From positions 1 through 54,628 of the forward strand of contig CAIRBP010000021.1 of the NCBI GenBank assembly GCA_903876885.1: DNA of 54,628 nucleotides, in the 5' to 3' direction. Both the position numbers and the translations under genes were made by a program. Shown piece by piece: positions 28,945 to 38,549 of this stretch. A model generated the notes under the pieces. It made no database searches. It saw only the letters and a list, made by a program, of their open reading frames with translations, and was not told the DNA's origin. This stretch comes from an uncultured Burkholderiales bacterium. Its GTDB lineage: Bacteria; Pseudomonadota; Gammaproteobacteria; Burkholderiales; Burkholderiaceae_C. Positions within the stretch are counted from its first letter, which is position 1. Every line of letters begins with the position of its first letter.

Positions 28945-29820
28945 ATGAGTTGGCTAGAAAAACTTCTCCCACCCAAAATTCAACAAACAGATCCAGCCGA
29001 CAGACGGAGTGTTCCAGAAGGGCTTTGGGTTAAGTGCCCGAGCTGTGAAACTGTTTTGTATAACGCCGATTTAGAAGAGAATCAAAACGTTTGCCCTAAA
29101 TGTTCTCACCACCACAGAATTTCTGCGCGTATGAGGTTGAATTACTTCCTGGACGCAGAGGGGCGTTACGAAATTGGACAAGAAGTTATACCTGTTGACC
29201 CTCTTAAATTTAAAGACTCCAGAAAATACCCCGAGCGAATTAAAGAGGCTATGACCAATACAGGCGAGACTGATGCGCTCGTCGTGATGGGTGGCTCAAT
29301 ACACAGCATCAATGTCGTTGCAGCTTGCTTTGAATTTGATTTCATGGGTGGCAGTATGGGCTCAGTTGTAGGAGAACGCTTTGTAAGAGGTGTTCACACC
29401 GCCATAGACCAGAAAGTTCCTTTCATTTGTTTCACAGCAACAGGTGGAGCAAGGATGCAAGAAGGCCTGTTGTCGCTCATGCAAATGGCAAAAACAAATG
29501 CATCATTAACTCGTTTAGCCAAGAAGGGCTTACCTTTTATCAGTGTTTTGACTGACCCAACTATGGGTGGTGTTTCAGCTGGCTTTGCTTTTATGGGGGA
29601 CATCGTTATCGCAGAACCCAAGGCTTTGATTGGATTTGCTGGACCACGTGTGATTGAAAGCACAGTTAGAGTCACTCTGCCTGAGGGGTTTCAGCGCTCG
29701 GAGTTTTTGCAGCTAAAAGGAGCTGTTGATTTTATTTGCGATAGACGTGAATTAAAAAAATCAATCGCCGACACCTGTGCAATGCTTCTTAAACAACCTG
29801 CTGATGCGGTTAGCTCATAA
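28945..29820 (+). CDS. accD: Acetyl-CoA carboxylase carboxyltransferase beta subunit
   Basis: AccD with AccA transfers the carboxyl group from biotin to acetyl-CoA, starting fatty acid synthesis. The 291-residue protein has an N-terminal zinc ribbon with Cys31, Cys34, Cys50 and Cys53. The crotonase-like core follows ([47 protein letters not shown]). AAGGAG lies 8 nt before the ATG. The link to trpBA is common in Burkholderiales, but the folC gene that usually follows accD there is replaced by lysS. Confidence 0.97.
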   Translation: MSWLEKLLPPKIQQTDPADRRSVPEGLWVKCPSCETVLYNADLEENQNVCPKCSHHHRISARMRLNYFLDAEGRYEIGQEVIPVDPLKFKDSRKYPERIKEAMTNTGETDALVVMGGSIHSINVVAACFEFDFMGGSMGSVVGERFVRGVHTAIDQKVPFICFTATGGARMQEGLLSLMQMAKTNASLTRLAKKGLPFISVLTDPTMGGVSAGFAFMGDIVIAEPKALIGFAGPRVIESTVRVTLPEGFQRSEFLQLKGAVDFICDRRELKKSIADTCAMLLKQPADAVSS

Positions 29821-29847
29821 AACCAATTATTAAAGAAAAGATTTAAA

Positions 29848-31431
29848 TTGAATTCAAAAACTGAACAACCCACTAACGATTCAGCGTCACTTTCAGACAC
29901 TCAGACCTTAGGGGACACACCTGCACTAGACGAAAATAAGTTAATAGCAGAACGCAGAGATAAACTCGCACAATTAAGGGCGCACAACGCCGAGACTAAA
30001 AAACCAGTCTTTCCCAACGACTTTAAACCAACGCATCACGCCAAGGATATTCACAGCACGTACGAAGCCCTTGAGCCTCAAACACTTCAAGACTCAGCCA
30101 CTCAGGTAAGCGTTGGTGGACGTATGATGCTTAAGCGGGTGATGGGAAAGGCTAGTTTTGCAACGATTCAAGATGCTAGCGGACGCATTCAACTCTACGT
30201 CGTGAGAGACGAGGTGAGTGAGCAGACTTACAACGCCTTTAAGCACTGGGATCTTGGTGATATTTTGGGAGCTAGCGGTACACTTTTTAAAACTCGTACG
30301 GGAGAACTCTCCATTCACGTCAAAGAAATTCGGCTCTTAACAAAAAGTCTTAGGCCTTTGCCCGATAAATTTCACGGCATCAGCGATCAAGAAATCAAAT
30401 ACCGGCAACGTCATATCGATTTAATCACGGACGAAGCTGCAAAGCACCGCTTTATTACTCGCTCTAAGGCAATCACCTGCATGCGTGAGTTTATGGTTAA
30501 GCATGAATTCTTGGAGGTTGAAACGCCAATGCTCCACCCTATCCCGGGGGGGGCTAATGCTAGACCGTTTACTACTCACCATAACGCACTAGATCAGGAG
30601 ATGTATCTGCGCATTGCGCCTGAGTTATACCTCAAGCGTTTAATCGTTGGCGGTTTTGAGCGTGTATTTGAGATAAATCGCAACTTCAGGAACGAAGGTA
30701 TTTCGGTACGTCATAACCCAGAGTTCACGATGATGGAGTTTTACGCTGCTTACTGGAACTACGTGGACTTAATGGAGTTCACACAGTCTTTGATTCGCGC
30801 TGTTGCCCTTTACACCACAGGCTCACTCAGCCTAAACTATGCAGGCAAAGAGGTTGATTTGAGCGCACCTTTTGCACGACTCACCATACCCCAGGCCATT
30901 GAGAAGTTCGCCCCTACTAAGGTGCCAATCGATTCTTCGGTTGGCATGGTCAAAACGCTTGAGGGATTAGGTCTGACTGAACACAAGCATCAGTTATCTA
31001 AACGCTCACTTGCTTCTTTACAAGTGCTCTACTTTGAGGATGTCATTGAAGAGCGCCTTTGGCAACCCACATTTATTTGCGAGCACCCGGTTGAGATATC
31101 TCCACTTGCACGTGCTAGCGATACGAACCCAGAGGTCACCGAACGCTTTGAGTTATACATTACAGGGCGTGAGTTCGGAAACGGCTTTTCTGAGCTCAAT
31201 GATGCAGAGGACCAAGCTGCACGCTTTCAATCTCAAGTTGATGCCAAAGAAAGTGGAGACGATGAGGCCATGTTCTACGATCACGACTTTGTTAAAGCGC
31301 TTGAGTACGGAATGCCCCCCACAGGGGGTTGCGGGATTGGAATTGACCGCTTGATGATGTTATTGACTGATAGTCCAAGTATTAGGGACGTTATTTTGTT
31401 CCCAGCTCTACGTAAAGAGCAACATTCCTAA
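29848..31431 (+). CDS. lysS: Lysyl-tRNA synthetase (class II)
   Basis: LysS charges tRNA-Lys. The 527-residue protein has an N-terminal OB-fold anticodon domain ([23 protein letters not shown] region) and the class II core: motif 1 near [21 protein letters not shown], motif 2 [20 protein letters not shown], and motif 3 [16 protein letters not shown]. The start is TTG at 29848, followed by about 25 polar residues; no ATG lies upstream of the conserved region. A weak AAAG stretch precedes it, so the exact start is uncertain. It is 27 bp after accD. Confidence 0.95.
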   Translation: MNSKTEQPTNDSASLSDTQTLGDTPALDENKLIAERRDKLAQLRAHNAETKKPVFPNDFKPTHHAKDIHSTYEALEPQTLQDSATQVSVGGRMMLKRVMGKASFATIQDASGRIQLYVVRDEVSEQTYNAFKHWDLGDILGASGTLFKTRTGELSIHVKEIRLLTKSLRPLPDKFHGISDQEIKYRQRHIDLITDEAAKHRFITRSKAITCMREFMVKHEFLEVETPMLHPIPGGANARPFTTHHNALDQEMYLRIAPELYLKRLIVGGFERVFEINRNFRNEGISVRHNPEFTMMEFYAAYWNYVDLMEFTQSLIRAVALYTTGSLSLNYAGKEVDLSAPFARLTIPQAIEKFAPTKVPIDSSVGMVKTLEGLGLTEHKHQLSKRSLASLQVLYFEDVIEERLWQPTFICEHPVEISPLARASDTNPEVTERFELYITGREFGNGFSELNDAEDQAARFQSQVDAKESGDDEAMFYDHDFVKALEYGMPPTGGCGIGIDRLMMLLTDSPSIRDVILFPALRKEQHS

Positions 31432-31437
31432 AAAAAT

Positions 31438-31469
31438 AATCCCCCAAAAAAATAATCTTTTGGGGGATT
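31438..31469. terminator. Bidirectional terminator between lysS and the glycine-zipper gene
   Basis: AATCCCCCAAAA (31438-31449) pairs perfectly with TTTTGGGGGATT (31458-31469) across an 8-nt loop. On the minus strand it is followed by a T-rich run (from 31437 down), making a strong terminator for the gene at 31513-31986. On the plus strand the 3' tail is ATTT, weaker but usable for lysS. Confidence 0.8.
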
Positions 31470-31512
31470 TAACACTAACTGAAAGAATCAATAGAGTTTT
31501 AACACTGAACTC

Positions 31513-31986
31513 TTAGAAGGAGTGAGTAAATACTCTTCCTTGGTAACTAAAGGTTACGGTCTCACCTTGTTGGATCGTAACAGGAACCATGCGACAAACC
31601 TCTCTTCGCTCCATCTCTGGTGGAGACTGAGAGAGCTCTTTCCCAAGCAAAGCCCCACCGACCATACCAACCGCTGCACCAGCGTTTCTGTCGCGGCTAT
31701 TTCCCCCTAAAGTGCTGCCGATCAATCCCCCGGCGACTGCGCCAAGAACACCGCCTCCAGTGCCGTTATTTTGAGTTACAACGTCTCTCACCTCACACTG
31801 ACGCTGTTGAACAGTGACATAGTTGGGTTGATGCCCAATGACTTGTGCAACATCATTACCCTGCATTTGTACTGGAACAGGCTGAGGGACAGGTGCTTGT
31901 TGAATATAGGTTTGTTGAGCAGTGCTTAGGTTAGGAGCAAGAAATACAAACCCAAAAAATGCGAAATAGAGTTGACGAATATTCAC
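31513..31986 (-). CDS. Glycine-zipper 2TM-domain exported protein
   Basis: This 157-residue protein starts with GTG at 31986 (AAAGGA 9 nt upstream) and has a signal peptide (about residues 1-23) without a lipobox Cys. The mature part has a Pro/Gln-rich stretch, then a glycine-zipper segment (GGGVLGAVAGGLIGSTLGG, then GAAVGMVGGALLG) of the Rickettsia 17-kDa surface antigen type. Two Cys (CEV, CRM) flank the zipper and may form a disulfide. The C-terminal VTFSYQGRVF is typical of the family. It is probably an outer-membrane or envelope protein; its exact function is unknown. Confidence 0.85.
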   Translation of the reverse strand: MNIRQLYFAFFGFVFLAPNLSTAQQTYIQQAPVPQPVPVQMQGNDVAQVIGHQPNYVTVQQRQCEVRDVVTQNNGTGGGVLGAVAGGLIGSTLGGNSRDRNAGAAVGMVGGALLGKELSQSPPEMERREVCRMVPVTIQQGETVTFSYQGRVFTHSF

Positions 31987-32194
31987 GAGTAATGTCCTTT
32001 TCTAATTTAAATGAGGAATTGCTATTGAACTCTCGTTCATTAAACAGGCACAGCATTTTAACAGCGTCGCTGGTTGAACGCCAATTAAAGGACTATTTTC
32101 AAATTCGCCATTAGCAGATACTACTTTAAAAGAAGTCAGTACTTACTAAAGTTTCACCCTCTCAGGGGCGACTGACCTTTAAAGGTCTAGCAAT

Positions 32195-32437
32195 TTAGGC
32201 TGCAGCTTTTAGAGGTTTCTCTACTGCAACAGCGGGTTTACATTCAAAGCAGAAGAAAGCGAGGCTTCCCGCAAAACGCCTTTGACTGCCCTGACTGCGT
32301 GGCTTATGGTGGCCACACATCATGCAAGACATAGTCTCGCCAATTTTTCCCATACCTGCAAATGGTGAGCCATTTTCACGACTCGTAAATCGCAATCCAC
32401 TTTCAGCTACTGCGTTTTTGCCAGTTTTTGTCGCCAT
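32195..32437 (-). CDS. Small zinc-ribbon-like protein
   Basis: This 80-residue basic protein contains CMMCGHHKPR (about residues 38-47) and CFEC (about residues 63-66), a CxxC...CxxC arrangement that suggests one zinc site. The region between is basic (KPRSQGSQRRFAGS). It has no signal peptide. A GGAAT sequence lies just before the ATG. I recognise no named family; small Cys4 proteins like this are widespread in Burkholderiales. RNA or protein binding is possible. It stands alone, with about 200 bp upstream of the next gene and 170 bp behind nagZ. Confidence 0.7.
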   Translation of the reverse strand: MATKTGKNAVAESGLRFTSRENGSPFAGMGKIGETMSCMMCGHHKPRSQGSQRRFAGSLAFFCFECKPAVAVEKPLKAAA

Positions 32438-32608
32438 TAAAAAATTCCTTGTTCTTTTTAAAGTTGAACTACGAAATTAATATTTCGATTTATTTTTATA
32501 TGAATATTTTAACGCTTCACATCATTCAAATTAGCTTAAAAATATATTTAATGATGAATCAAAAAGATTAAAACTAAATATAAAAAATATATCTATTCAG
32601 ACTATTCA

Positions 32609-33724
32609 TCAGGGAAGTAACGTAAGTGCATGAATATATTCAGGATCCCTCATTAGACTCATCCAATCCTGGGGTTCACCACGGCCTAGGAGGGCTAGTC
32701 TGCGTTCTTCGCTAATGTGTCTTGCACTCCATTTACCGTCCATTAAAGCTTGCTCCAGGCCCTCTAATAACTCATCGATAGGTTTACCTTGCTCTGCACC
32801 ACCTTCAACGCTTTGATTGCATAACAGCACCATATCGCATCCTGCACGTAATGCCTGTATTGCAGCTTCAACATAACTCACGGTACGTCCATCAATTTCT
32901 CTTGCACCTGCCATGGATAAATCATCACTAAATATTGCGCCTTGAAATTTCATTTGACCGCGAAGGATATCCTCCAACCAACGTTTAGAAAATCCTGCAG
33001 GTCTATGATCAACACTCGGATATATTACGTGTGCCGGCATTACGCTAGTAAGCACAGTTGTTAGCACCTCATAAGGCCAAGCATCATTTGAAATAATTTC
33101 TTCTTGAGATCTTTTATCAACTGGAATATCAACATGTGAATCCGCTTTTACGAAACCATGCCCCGGAAAATGTTTCCCGCAGTTAGCCATACCCGCTTTT
33201 AAGAGTCCGTGCAACAAGCTCTTTGATAGAACACTAACTACGCGAGCATCTGAGTGAAACGCTCTATCTCCAATCACCCCACTGCTACCCCAGTCTAAAT
33301 CAAGGACAGGCGTGAAACTTAAATCAACTCCGCATGCGCGTAACTCTGCAGCCAATACGTAGCCACACGCCGTCGCAGCGTCCATTGCCTTTAAAGCACC
33401 ACTACCCATTCGGGCTGGAGCGTTTTGGGATGATGTTTGAGCATCATTCATCCACATTTTCCCCAACTCCCCCATTGCAGGAAGATGAGTAAAACCATCT
33501 GTTTTAAAACGTTGTACCCGTCCGCCCTCATGATCCACACAAATCAACAAATCAGCGCGTACCCTTTTTATTTCCTGACACAATAAACTGAGTTGCTCTC
33601 TAGACTCCCAGTTACGGGCAAACAAAATTACACCACCAGTGAGTGGATGCATTAGCCTAGTAACATCTATTGAAGTTAACTCTTTTCCGGCGATATCCAA
33701 AATAATTGGGCAATGGTTAATCAT
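32609..33724 (-). CDS. nagZ: Beta-N-acetylhexosaminidase
   Basis: NagZ removes N-acetylglucosamine from anhydromuropeptides in cytoplasmic peptidoglycan recycling. The 371-residue GH3-type barrel has the [12 protein letters not shown] start and [12 protein letters not shown]. The His-Asp acid/base dyad loop is [18 protein letters not shown], and the nucleophile Asp lies in [10 protein letters not shown]. It has no signal peptide, as expected. The ATG overlaps the acpS stop (ATGA), so it is the last gene of the lepA-to-nagZ chain. Confidence 0.96.
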   Translation of the reverse strand: MINHCPIILDIAGKELTSIDVTRLMHPLTGGVILFARNWESREQLSLLCQEIKRVRADLLICVDHEGGRVQRFKTDGFTHLPAMGELGKMWMNDAQTSSQNAPARMGSGALKAMDAATACGYVLAAELRACGVDLSFTPVLDLDWGSSGVIGDRAFHSDARVVSVLSKSLLHGLLKAGMANCGKHFPGHGFVKADSHVDIPVDKRSQEEIISNDAWPYEVLTTVLTSVMPAHVIYPSVDHRPAGFSKRWLEDILRGQMKFQGAIFSDDLSMAGAREIDGRTVSYVEAAIQALRAGCDMVLLCNQSVEGGAEQGKPIDELLEGLEQALMDGKWSARHISEERRLALLGRGEPQDWMSLMRDPEYIHALTLLP

Positions 33725-34116
33725 TTTTTATCCTCAACAATTACATAACTGGTTGCGTAATCAGATTCATCACTTAGGGAAACATGGGCTTGTAACCCTT
33801 TTTCCTCAAACCATTTCAATAAATCTCCGTGCAACTTAATAGTTGGCTGACCACTAGCGAGCTTAACTACCTCACAACGTGTCCACCACATCGGCATTCT
33901 CATCCCCATCCCTATAGCTTTGCTAAATGCCTCTTTAACCGAAAAACGTGTCGCTAAAAAACGAATCCCTCGTTCGCACACACGCTCGCTACGCGAGCGA
34001 TATGTAGCAAATTCACCCTCTGCAAGAATCTTCAACGCAAAACGGTCCCCGTGACGCTCAACGGCACGCGCAATTCTTCGGACGTCACAAATATCTGTAC
34101 CAATGCCGTAAATCAA
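33721..34116 (-). CDS. acpS: Holo-[acyl-carrier-protein] synthase
   Basis: AcpS moves the 4'-phosphopantetheine arm from CoA to apo-ACP. The 131-residue protein has the two magnesium-binding family motifs: [12 protein letters not shown] at the N-terminus and [16 protein letters not shown] in the middle. The start is TTG at 34116, directly at the family N-terminus, with GGGAG about 11 nt upstream. It lies 16 bp after pdxJ and overlaps nagZ by 4 bases. Confidence 0.95.
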   Translation of the reverse strand: MIYGIGTDICDVRRIARAVERHGDRFALKILAEGEFATYRSRSERVCERGIRFLATRFSVKEAFSKAIGMGMRMPMWWTRCEVVKLASGQPTIKLHGDLLKWFEEKGLQAHVSLSDESDYATSYVIVEDKK

Positions 34117-34132
34117 TTGAGCACACTCCCAA

Positions 34133-34882
34133 CTAATCAGCGCTCAGTTTAGCGCTTTGAATACAGGATAAATACGCTTTTACAGTAGCCAAATATCCCA
34201 TCTCTAATGCATCACTGATGAGCGCGTGACCTATTGACACTTCCTCGATGTGTGGAATGGTCTGCAGCAGTAGTCCTAGATTATTTAAATTCAAATCATG
34301 TCCCGCGTTAACTTGTAAGTCTGCATCTATTGCGCTGTGAGCAGCTTTCCTAAACTCTTCAAGAATCCCAGATTGCATGTTAGTACCGTAGGCACTAGCA
34401 TAAGGTTCGGTATACAACTCAACACGCTGGGCCCCGAGTTCACGTACATAGTGCATCTGCTCAGGTACTGCATCCATAAATAAACTCACCCGAACTCCTA
34501 ACCCAAGTGCCTCTTGAACAAGTGGGCGAAGTCGCTCTAAGTCTTCCGGGAAACGCCATCCATGATCGCTCGTGCTTTGTGACTGCTCGTCCGGAACGAA
34601 CGTGACTTGATCGGGCTTGCAAGAATGCACATAGTTCATTAAGTTATGAAATGGATTACCTTCTATGTTGAACTCAATTCCTGGCTTATCTTTTACGAGC
34701 TCTGAGAGCTCGTAGACATCGTGAGATCGGATATGTCTTTCATCAGGCCTTGGATGAACAGTAATCCCGTTAGCACCGGCTTGCAAGCAAATAGTTGCCG
34801 CTTTCAAAACACTTGGAATACCAAGCGATCTAGTATTGCGAATGGTTGCAACTTTATTTAAATTAACTGACAAAGCGGTCAT
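34133..34882 (-). CDS. pdxJ: Pyridoxine 5'-phosphate synthase
   Basis: PdxJ closes the pyridine ring of vitamin B6 from aminoacetone-3-phosphate and deoxyxylulose 5-phosphate. The 249-residue barrel begins with [15 protein letters not shown] and has the [12 protein letters not shown] loop with the catalytic His. FVPDEQ carries the conserved Glu region, and [12 protein letters not shown] the second catalytic His. It lies 29 bp after recO and 16 bp before acpS in a row of genes on the same strand. Confidence 0.97.
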   Translation of the reverse strand: MTALSVNLNKVATIRNTRSLGIPSVLKAATICLQAGANGITVHPRPDERHIRSHDVYELSELVKDKPGIEFNIEGNPFHNLMNYVHSCKPDQVTFVPDEQSQSTSDHGWRFPEDLERLRPLVQEALGLGVRVSLFMDAVPEQMHYVRELGAQRVELYTEPYASAYGTNMQSGILEEFRKAAHSAIDADLQVNAGHDLNLNNLGLLLQTIPHIEEVSIGHALISDALEMGYLATVKAYLSCIQSAKLSAD

Positions 34883-34911
34883 AGAAATTATGAATTTTTA
34901 TTGATATAAAC

Positions 34912-35712
34912 TTATAAAGACTGAAGATCCACCATGAATTGACGGGTCCTTAGCTTGGAGACGCCACAGTGGTAGTGTAAAACAGCGCGGAGTTGACTTT
35001 GCAAAGACTGACGGTATTGAGCCGGCATCTCTGCACAGACCCTTATCAACGAGCTCAAAGGATGGGGAAGATTCAATACTGAACCTAATTCTCGCCACAC
35101 AGCCCCCAACAGTCCAAGTGGCTCACCTTCCCCAACTTCTCTTAAACCAACCTCTGCTATCCATAAATAGTGTTCATCATTCTTTAAAGCCTGAAGTGTT
35201 AATGATTGACGACTTAAGTCGGGTAACCAACCAAGATCTTTCAAAAGCAGCAGCTCAAAACTTCTGAGTGCCGGAGCCTTGACACTATCATCTTGAGTAG
35301 AGAGGATGCTTACAGTTTGCAAATAAATATCAAAAAGCTCAGTATGAGGATCATCCCTTTGCAACAGCCGTAAGATAAGCTCATTTAAATAAAAACCGGA
35401 GAGGAGTGCCTCTCCTTTGGGCATCACACTACCCCCACCCCAAGTGGCTGACTTAAGTGTTCTGATTTCTGCATCCCCACTGTAGGACACTTTAAGAACT
35501 TGCAGGGGCAACAAAATAGGGCGGAAATTTGAACTCGGCCTTTTTGCCCCTTTAGCAACCAAAGTAACTCGGCCCATATGGCGTGTAAGCACTTCAACGA
35601 TCAGACTCGATTCACTCCAATCGAACCCTTGAAGCACAAAGGCCGGCTCATCAAGAACACGGCTAGCAGTTGAGGTCCTATTCGTAGCCAAAACTGCGCA
35701 CCCGCGCCTCAT
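34912..35712 (-). CDS. recO: DNA repair protein RecO
   Basis: RecO helps load RecA on SSB-coated gaps in the RecFOR pathway. The 266-residue protein has the N-terminal OB fold ([36 protein letters not shown] in pieces) and the helical C-terminal domain with [13 protein letters not shown]. The zinc cysteines of some RecO proteins are absent. The ATG at 35712 makes a 35-base overlap with era; a TTG at codon 8 (35691) would cut the overlap and lies closer to the conserved start, so the start is uncertain. Confidence 0.92.
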   Translation of the reverse strand: MRRGCAVLATNRTSTASRVLDEPAFVLQGFDWSESSLIVEVLTRHMGRVTLVAKGAKRPSSNFRPILLPLQVLKVSYSGDAEIRTLKSATWGGGSVMPKGEALLSGFYLNELILRLLQRDDPHTELFDIYLQTVSILSTQDDSVKAPALRSFELLLLKDLGWLPDLSRQSLTLQALKNDEHYLWIAEVGLREVGEGEPLGLLGAVWRELGSVLNLPHPLSSLIRVCAEMPAQYRQSLQSQLRAVLHYHCGVSKLRTRQFMVDLQSL

Positions 35713-36763
35713 CGTCCGCCCAACCCGAGCGAACTTTCACCCAAATCTCTAAGAAAACCTTGGCACCCATTAAATTCTCCAACTCCTGACGTGCCTCGGA
35801 GCCAATGCGCTTTAAGCGGTCGCCGTTTTCACCAATGACCATTGCTTTATGCCCATCGCGTTCAACCACAATGGTTGCTGCGATTCGAACCATTCGTGCT
35901 ACAGTTTTACCAGGCTCTTCAGTAAATTTGTCAATAATCACCGTTGAGGTGTAGGGTAGCTCATCGCCTGTTAGGCGAAATAATTTTTCACGAATAATCT
36001 CACTCGCTAAAAATTTCTCGCTTCTATCCGTTAACTCATCCTCGTTGTACCACCAGGCTTGTTGTGGAAGGTACTTTGAACACACAGCCAATAGCCTCTC
36101 AACATCTTTTGCATTCTTTGCAGACATCGGAACTAATTCAACAAACTCGCCCTTTTTTTGCATATCCTGTAACCAAGGTGCCAAGTCTCCTCTTCTGTGG
36201 ATCATGTCCAGTTTATTGGAAATCAAAATAATAGGAGTATGCTGACCCAGTAAACCAAGCACTTTGGCATCCGCGATTGAGAATGAACCTGATTGGACTA
36301 CAAATAAAATGAGATCAACGCCGCTTACAGCGCCAACTACGGTCTTATTGAGCGAGCGGTTCAAAGCGTTTGAATGGCGCGTTTGAAAACCCGGAGTATC
36401 TACAAAAATAAATTGAGATTCGCCCTCAGTTCTTATACCTGTAATGCGGTGACGAGTGGTTTGTGCTTTCTTAGATGTAATGCTTATCTTTTGACCAACT
36501 AAAGCATTTAAAAGGGTTGATTTGCCTACGTTGGGTTTACCAACGATTGCTACGGTCCCGCACCGGTGCGCTGGATTGGTAGGTCCAATCGCCGCTTTTA
36601 ACATCTGTGTTAATGAGTCTTTATCGACGTCAACAATATCCTCAGCGGTGGTGTCTTCGTTACCACCCAAGTTTGCCCCCACTTGTTTAGACGCTCCTTG
36701 GTCAACGGTTGGGATTACAGCCGCTTTTGTTGTTCTTTTCTTTGGAGCCGCTTTTTCTGTCAT
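35678..36763 (-). CDS. era: GTPase Era with an extended N-terminus
   Basis: Era binds the 3' end of 16S rRNA and assists 30S assembly. The GTPase motifs are G1 GKPNVGKS (residues 75-82), G3 DTPGF, G4 NKLD and G5 SAK. The C-terminal KH domain includes [13 protein letters not shown]. At 361 residues it is about 60 longer than E. coli Era. The extra part is a hydrophilic N-terminal tail with a Lys/Arg-rich start (residues 4-13) and an acidic stretch (36-49). No later start with a good ribosome site stands out. It follows rnc and overlaps recO. Confidence 0.95.
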   Translation of the reverse strand: MTEKAAPKKRTTKAAVIPTVDQGASKQVGANLGGNEDTTAEDIVDVDKDSLTQMLKAAIGPTNPAHRCGTVAIVGKPNVGKSTLLNALVGQKISITSKKAQTTRHRITGIRTEGESQFIFVDTPGFQTRHSNALNRSLNKTVVGAVSGVDLILFVVQSGSFSIADAKVLGLLGQHTPIILISNKLDMIHRRGDLAPWLQDMQKKGEFVELVPMSAKNAKDVERLLAVCSKYLPQQAWWYNEDELTDRSEKFLASEIIREKLFRLTGDELPYTSTVIIDKFTEEPGKTVARMVRIAATIVVERDGHKAMVIGENGDRLKRIGSEARQELENLMGAKVFLEIWVKVRSGWADDEARVRSFGYE

Positions 36764-36853
36764 GAATTTTTTATATTTTGATTAACAACGTACCAATTGA
36801 GAAGGATTGTTTTTATTTTTAATAAGTACAACTAGCTTACTTTTTTTATGCTC

Positions 36854-37549
36854 TTATTTATTAGCTCTGAGCCAATCAAGCATAGCTTTAGCCGCGGCTT
36901 GCTCGCCGGCTCTTTTTGATTCACCAATACCTCTTTGACTGACATTTAACTCAAGTACTTCGCACTCTACATCAAAAGTCTGTTGATGCGCAGCGCCTGT
37001 GGTGCCAGCAACTCTGTAGACTGGAACTTTCAAGCGCCTTGCTTGCAACCATTCTTGCAACTCTGTCTTTGGGTCTTTCGCAGCTGCAGTCATCGCTGGA
37101 TTGATGCTTACTTGATCATAAAGCCTAAAGACCAATGCCTCTGCTGGGGCGTATCCTGCATCAACAAACACTGCCCCTATGACCGCCTCTAAAGCATCGG
37201 CAAGTATGGAAGGTCTTTTTTGACCACCCGACTTGAGTTCACCCTCACCGAGTTTAATCAAACCACTGAGTCCTAAATCAAGAGCTAATTTATGTAGCGT
37301 ATCTTGTTTCACCAAATTAGCGCGTACTCTAGACAAATCTCCTTCAGGTAAATTCGCTAGCGCTTTAAAAAGCATTTGGGAAACAGCAAGGTTTAGTACC
37401 GAGTCCCCTAAAAACTCCAGCCTTTCATTGTGGTTAGCACCGTGGCTTCGGTGAGTTAAAGCTTGGACGATGAGTTCAGGGTGAGTAAAGGAATGCTCTA
37501 AGCGCCGTTCTAAGGCCTCATAAAAAAGTGCTTGAGACTTTACATCCAT
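36854..37549 (-). CDS. rnc: Ribonuclease III
   Basis: RNase III cuts double-stranded RNA and processes rRNA. The 231-residue protein has the catalytic signature HNERLEFLGDSVLNL (metal-binding Glu and Asp). The second acidic site is in LADALEAVIGAVFVDAG. A C-terminal dsRNA-binding domain (DPKTELQEWLQ to AKAMLDWL) follows. The start overlaps the lepB stop by one base (TAATG), so lepB and rnc are translationally coupled. Confidence 0.97.
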   Translation of the reverse strand: MDVKSQALFYEALERRLEHSFTHPELIVQALTHRSHGANHNERLEFLGDSVLNLAVSQMLFKALANLPEGDLSRVRANLVKQDTLHKLALDLGLSGLIKLGEGELKSGGQKRPSILADALEAVIGAVFVDAGYAPAEALVFRLYDQVSINPAMTAAAKDPKTELQEWLQARRLKVPVYRVAGTTGAAHQQTFDVECEVLELNVSQRGIGESKRAGEQAAAKAMLDWLRANK

Positions 37550-38544
37550 TAGTTAATGCTGCCGATCCGCTTGAGACTGCCAAAATTCATCCAGACAAAA
37601 ATAGCTTTACCAACGATATTCTCATCCGGCACAAATCCCCAGTACCTCGAGTCCAGGGAGTTATCTCGGTTATCACCCATCATAAAGTAATGACCTTTGG
37701 GTACTTTGCAAACAAACCCTTCAACACTATATGTGCACTGTTCTTTGTATTTAAAGTTATCCGCACCCGCTACAAACGCGGGACGATCATCCTCATTTAA
37801 CAACGGATGTGTCTTTAACACTTGCGTGGGTTGTTGATCATGACTTAAAGGTAGATCCTCTGAGAATTGCTTAATGTAGCGAAGACTCTCCTCTTCGAAG
37901 AACTCAGGTAACTGCTTTTTCGGAACAGGTATCCCATTGATTTTGAGCTCTTTATTGAGGTAAGAAACCTCATCTCCAGGCACCCCAATCACACGTTTAA
38001 TATAGTCCAAACTCGGTTTAGGCGGGAACCTAAAGACCATAACATCTCCGCGCTCAACGGGAGATCCCTCGGTTACCTTTTTATTGATGACTGGCAACCG
38101 AACACCATAATGAAATTTATTAACCAGTATCAAGTCTCCAACCAATAGAGTTGGGATCATCGAGCCAGACGGAATTTTGAATGGCTCAAACAAAAATGAT
38201 CTAAGCAAAAATACCATCAAAATAACCGGGAATAGCCCCGCGGTCCAGTCAAGCCACCAGGGCTGACGAACGACTTCCTCATGTAAAGCGGACTGGTCTG
38301 TCTCGTGTGGCGTTATGCCCAGATTTCTTAGCTGCGTATCCCTAGAATGAGCTTGGGTTTGGAGCTGTTCTAGATTTTTAAGGCGAGAAGGTAAGAAATA
38401 AAAACGCTCTGCAAGCCAGTAAATACCGGTCACAACGCTGGCAATAAATAATAGTAAAGCAAAGTTACCCTCTAAATATCCCAAATACCAACTTCCAATA
38501 TAGGTTGCAAACGCCCCTAATACAAGCGCAGTAATCACTGACAT
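37549..38544 (-). CDS. lepB: Signal peptidase I
   Basis: LepB removes signal peptides on the periplasmic face of the inner membrane. I place the start at ATG 38544, because AGAGGA lies 9 nt upstream; a TTG at 38553 is in frame but has no ribosome-site spacing. That gives 331 residues. Two N-terminal membrane helices are followed by a third (TAGLFPVILMVFLLRSFLF). The catalytic Ser lies in FKIPSGSMIPTLLVGD and the catalytic Lys in DYIKRVIGVPGDEV; box E is GDNRDNSLDSRYWG. It follows lepA with a very short gap. Confidence 0.95.
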   Translation of the reverse strand: MSVITALVLGAFATYIGSWYLGYLEGNFALLLFIASVVTGIYWLAERFYFLPSRLKNLEQLQTQAHSRDTQLRNLGITPHETDQSALHEEVVRQPWWLDWTAGLFPVILMVFLLRSFLFEPFKIPSGSMIPTLLVGDLILVNKFHYGVRLPVINKKVTEGSPVERGDVMVFRFPPKPSLDYIKRVIGVPGDEVSYLNKELKINGIPVPKKQLPEFFEEESLRYIKQFSEDLPLSHDQQPTQVLKTHPLLNEDDRPAFVAGADNFKYKEQCTYSVEGFVCKVPKGHYFMMGDNRDNSLDSRYWGFVPDENIVGKAIFVWMNFGSLKRIGSIN

Positions 38545-38549
38545 GATAA

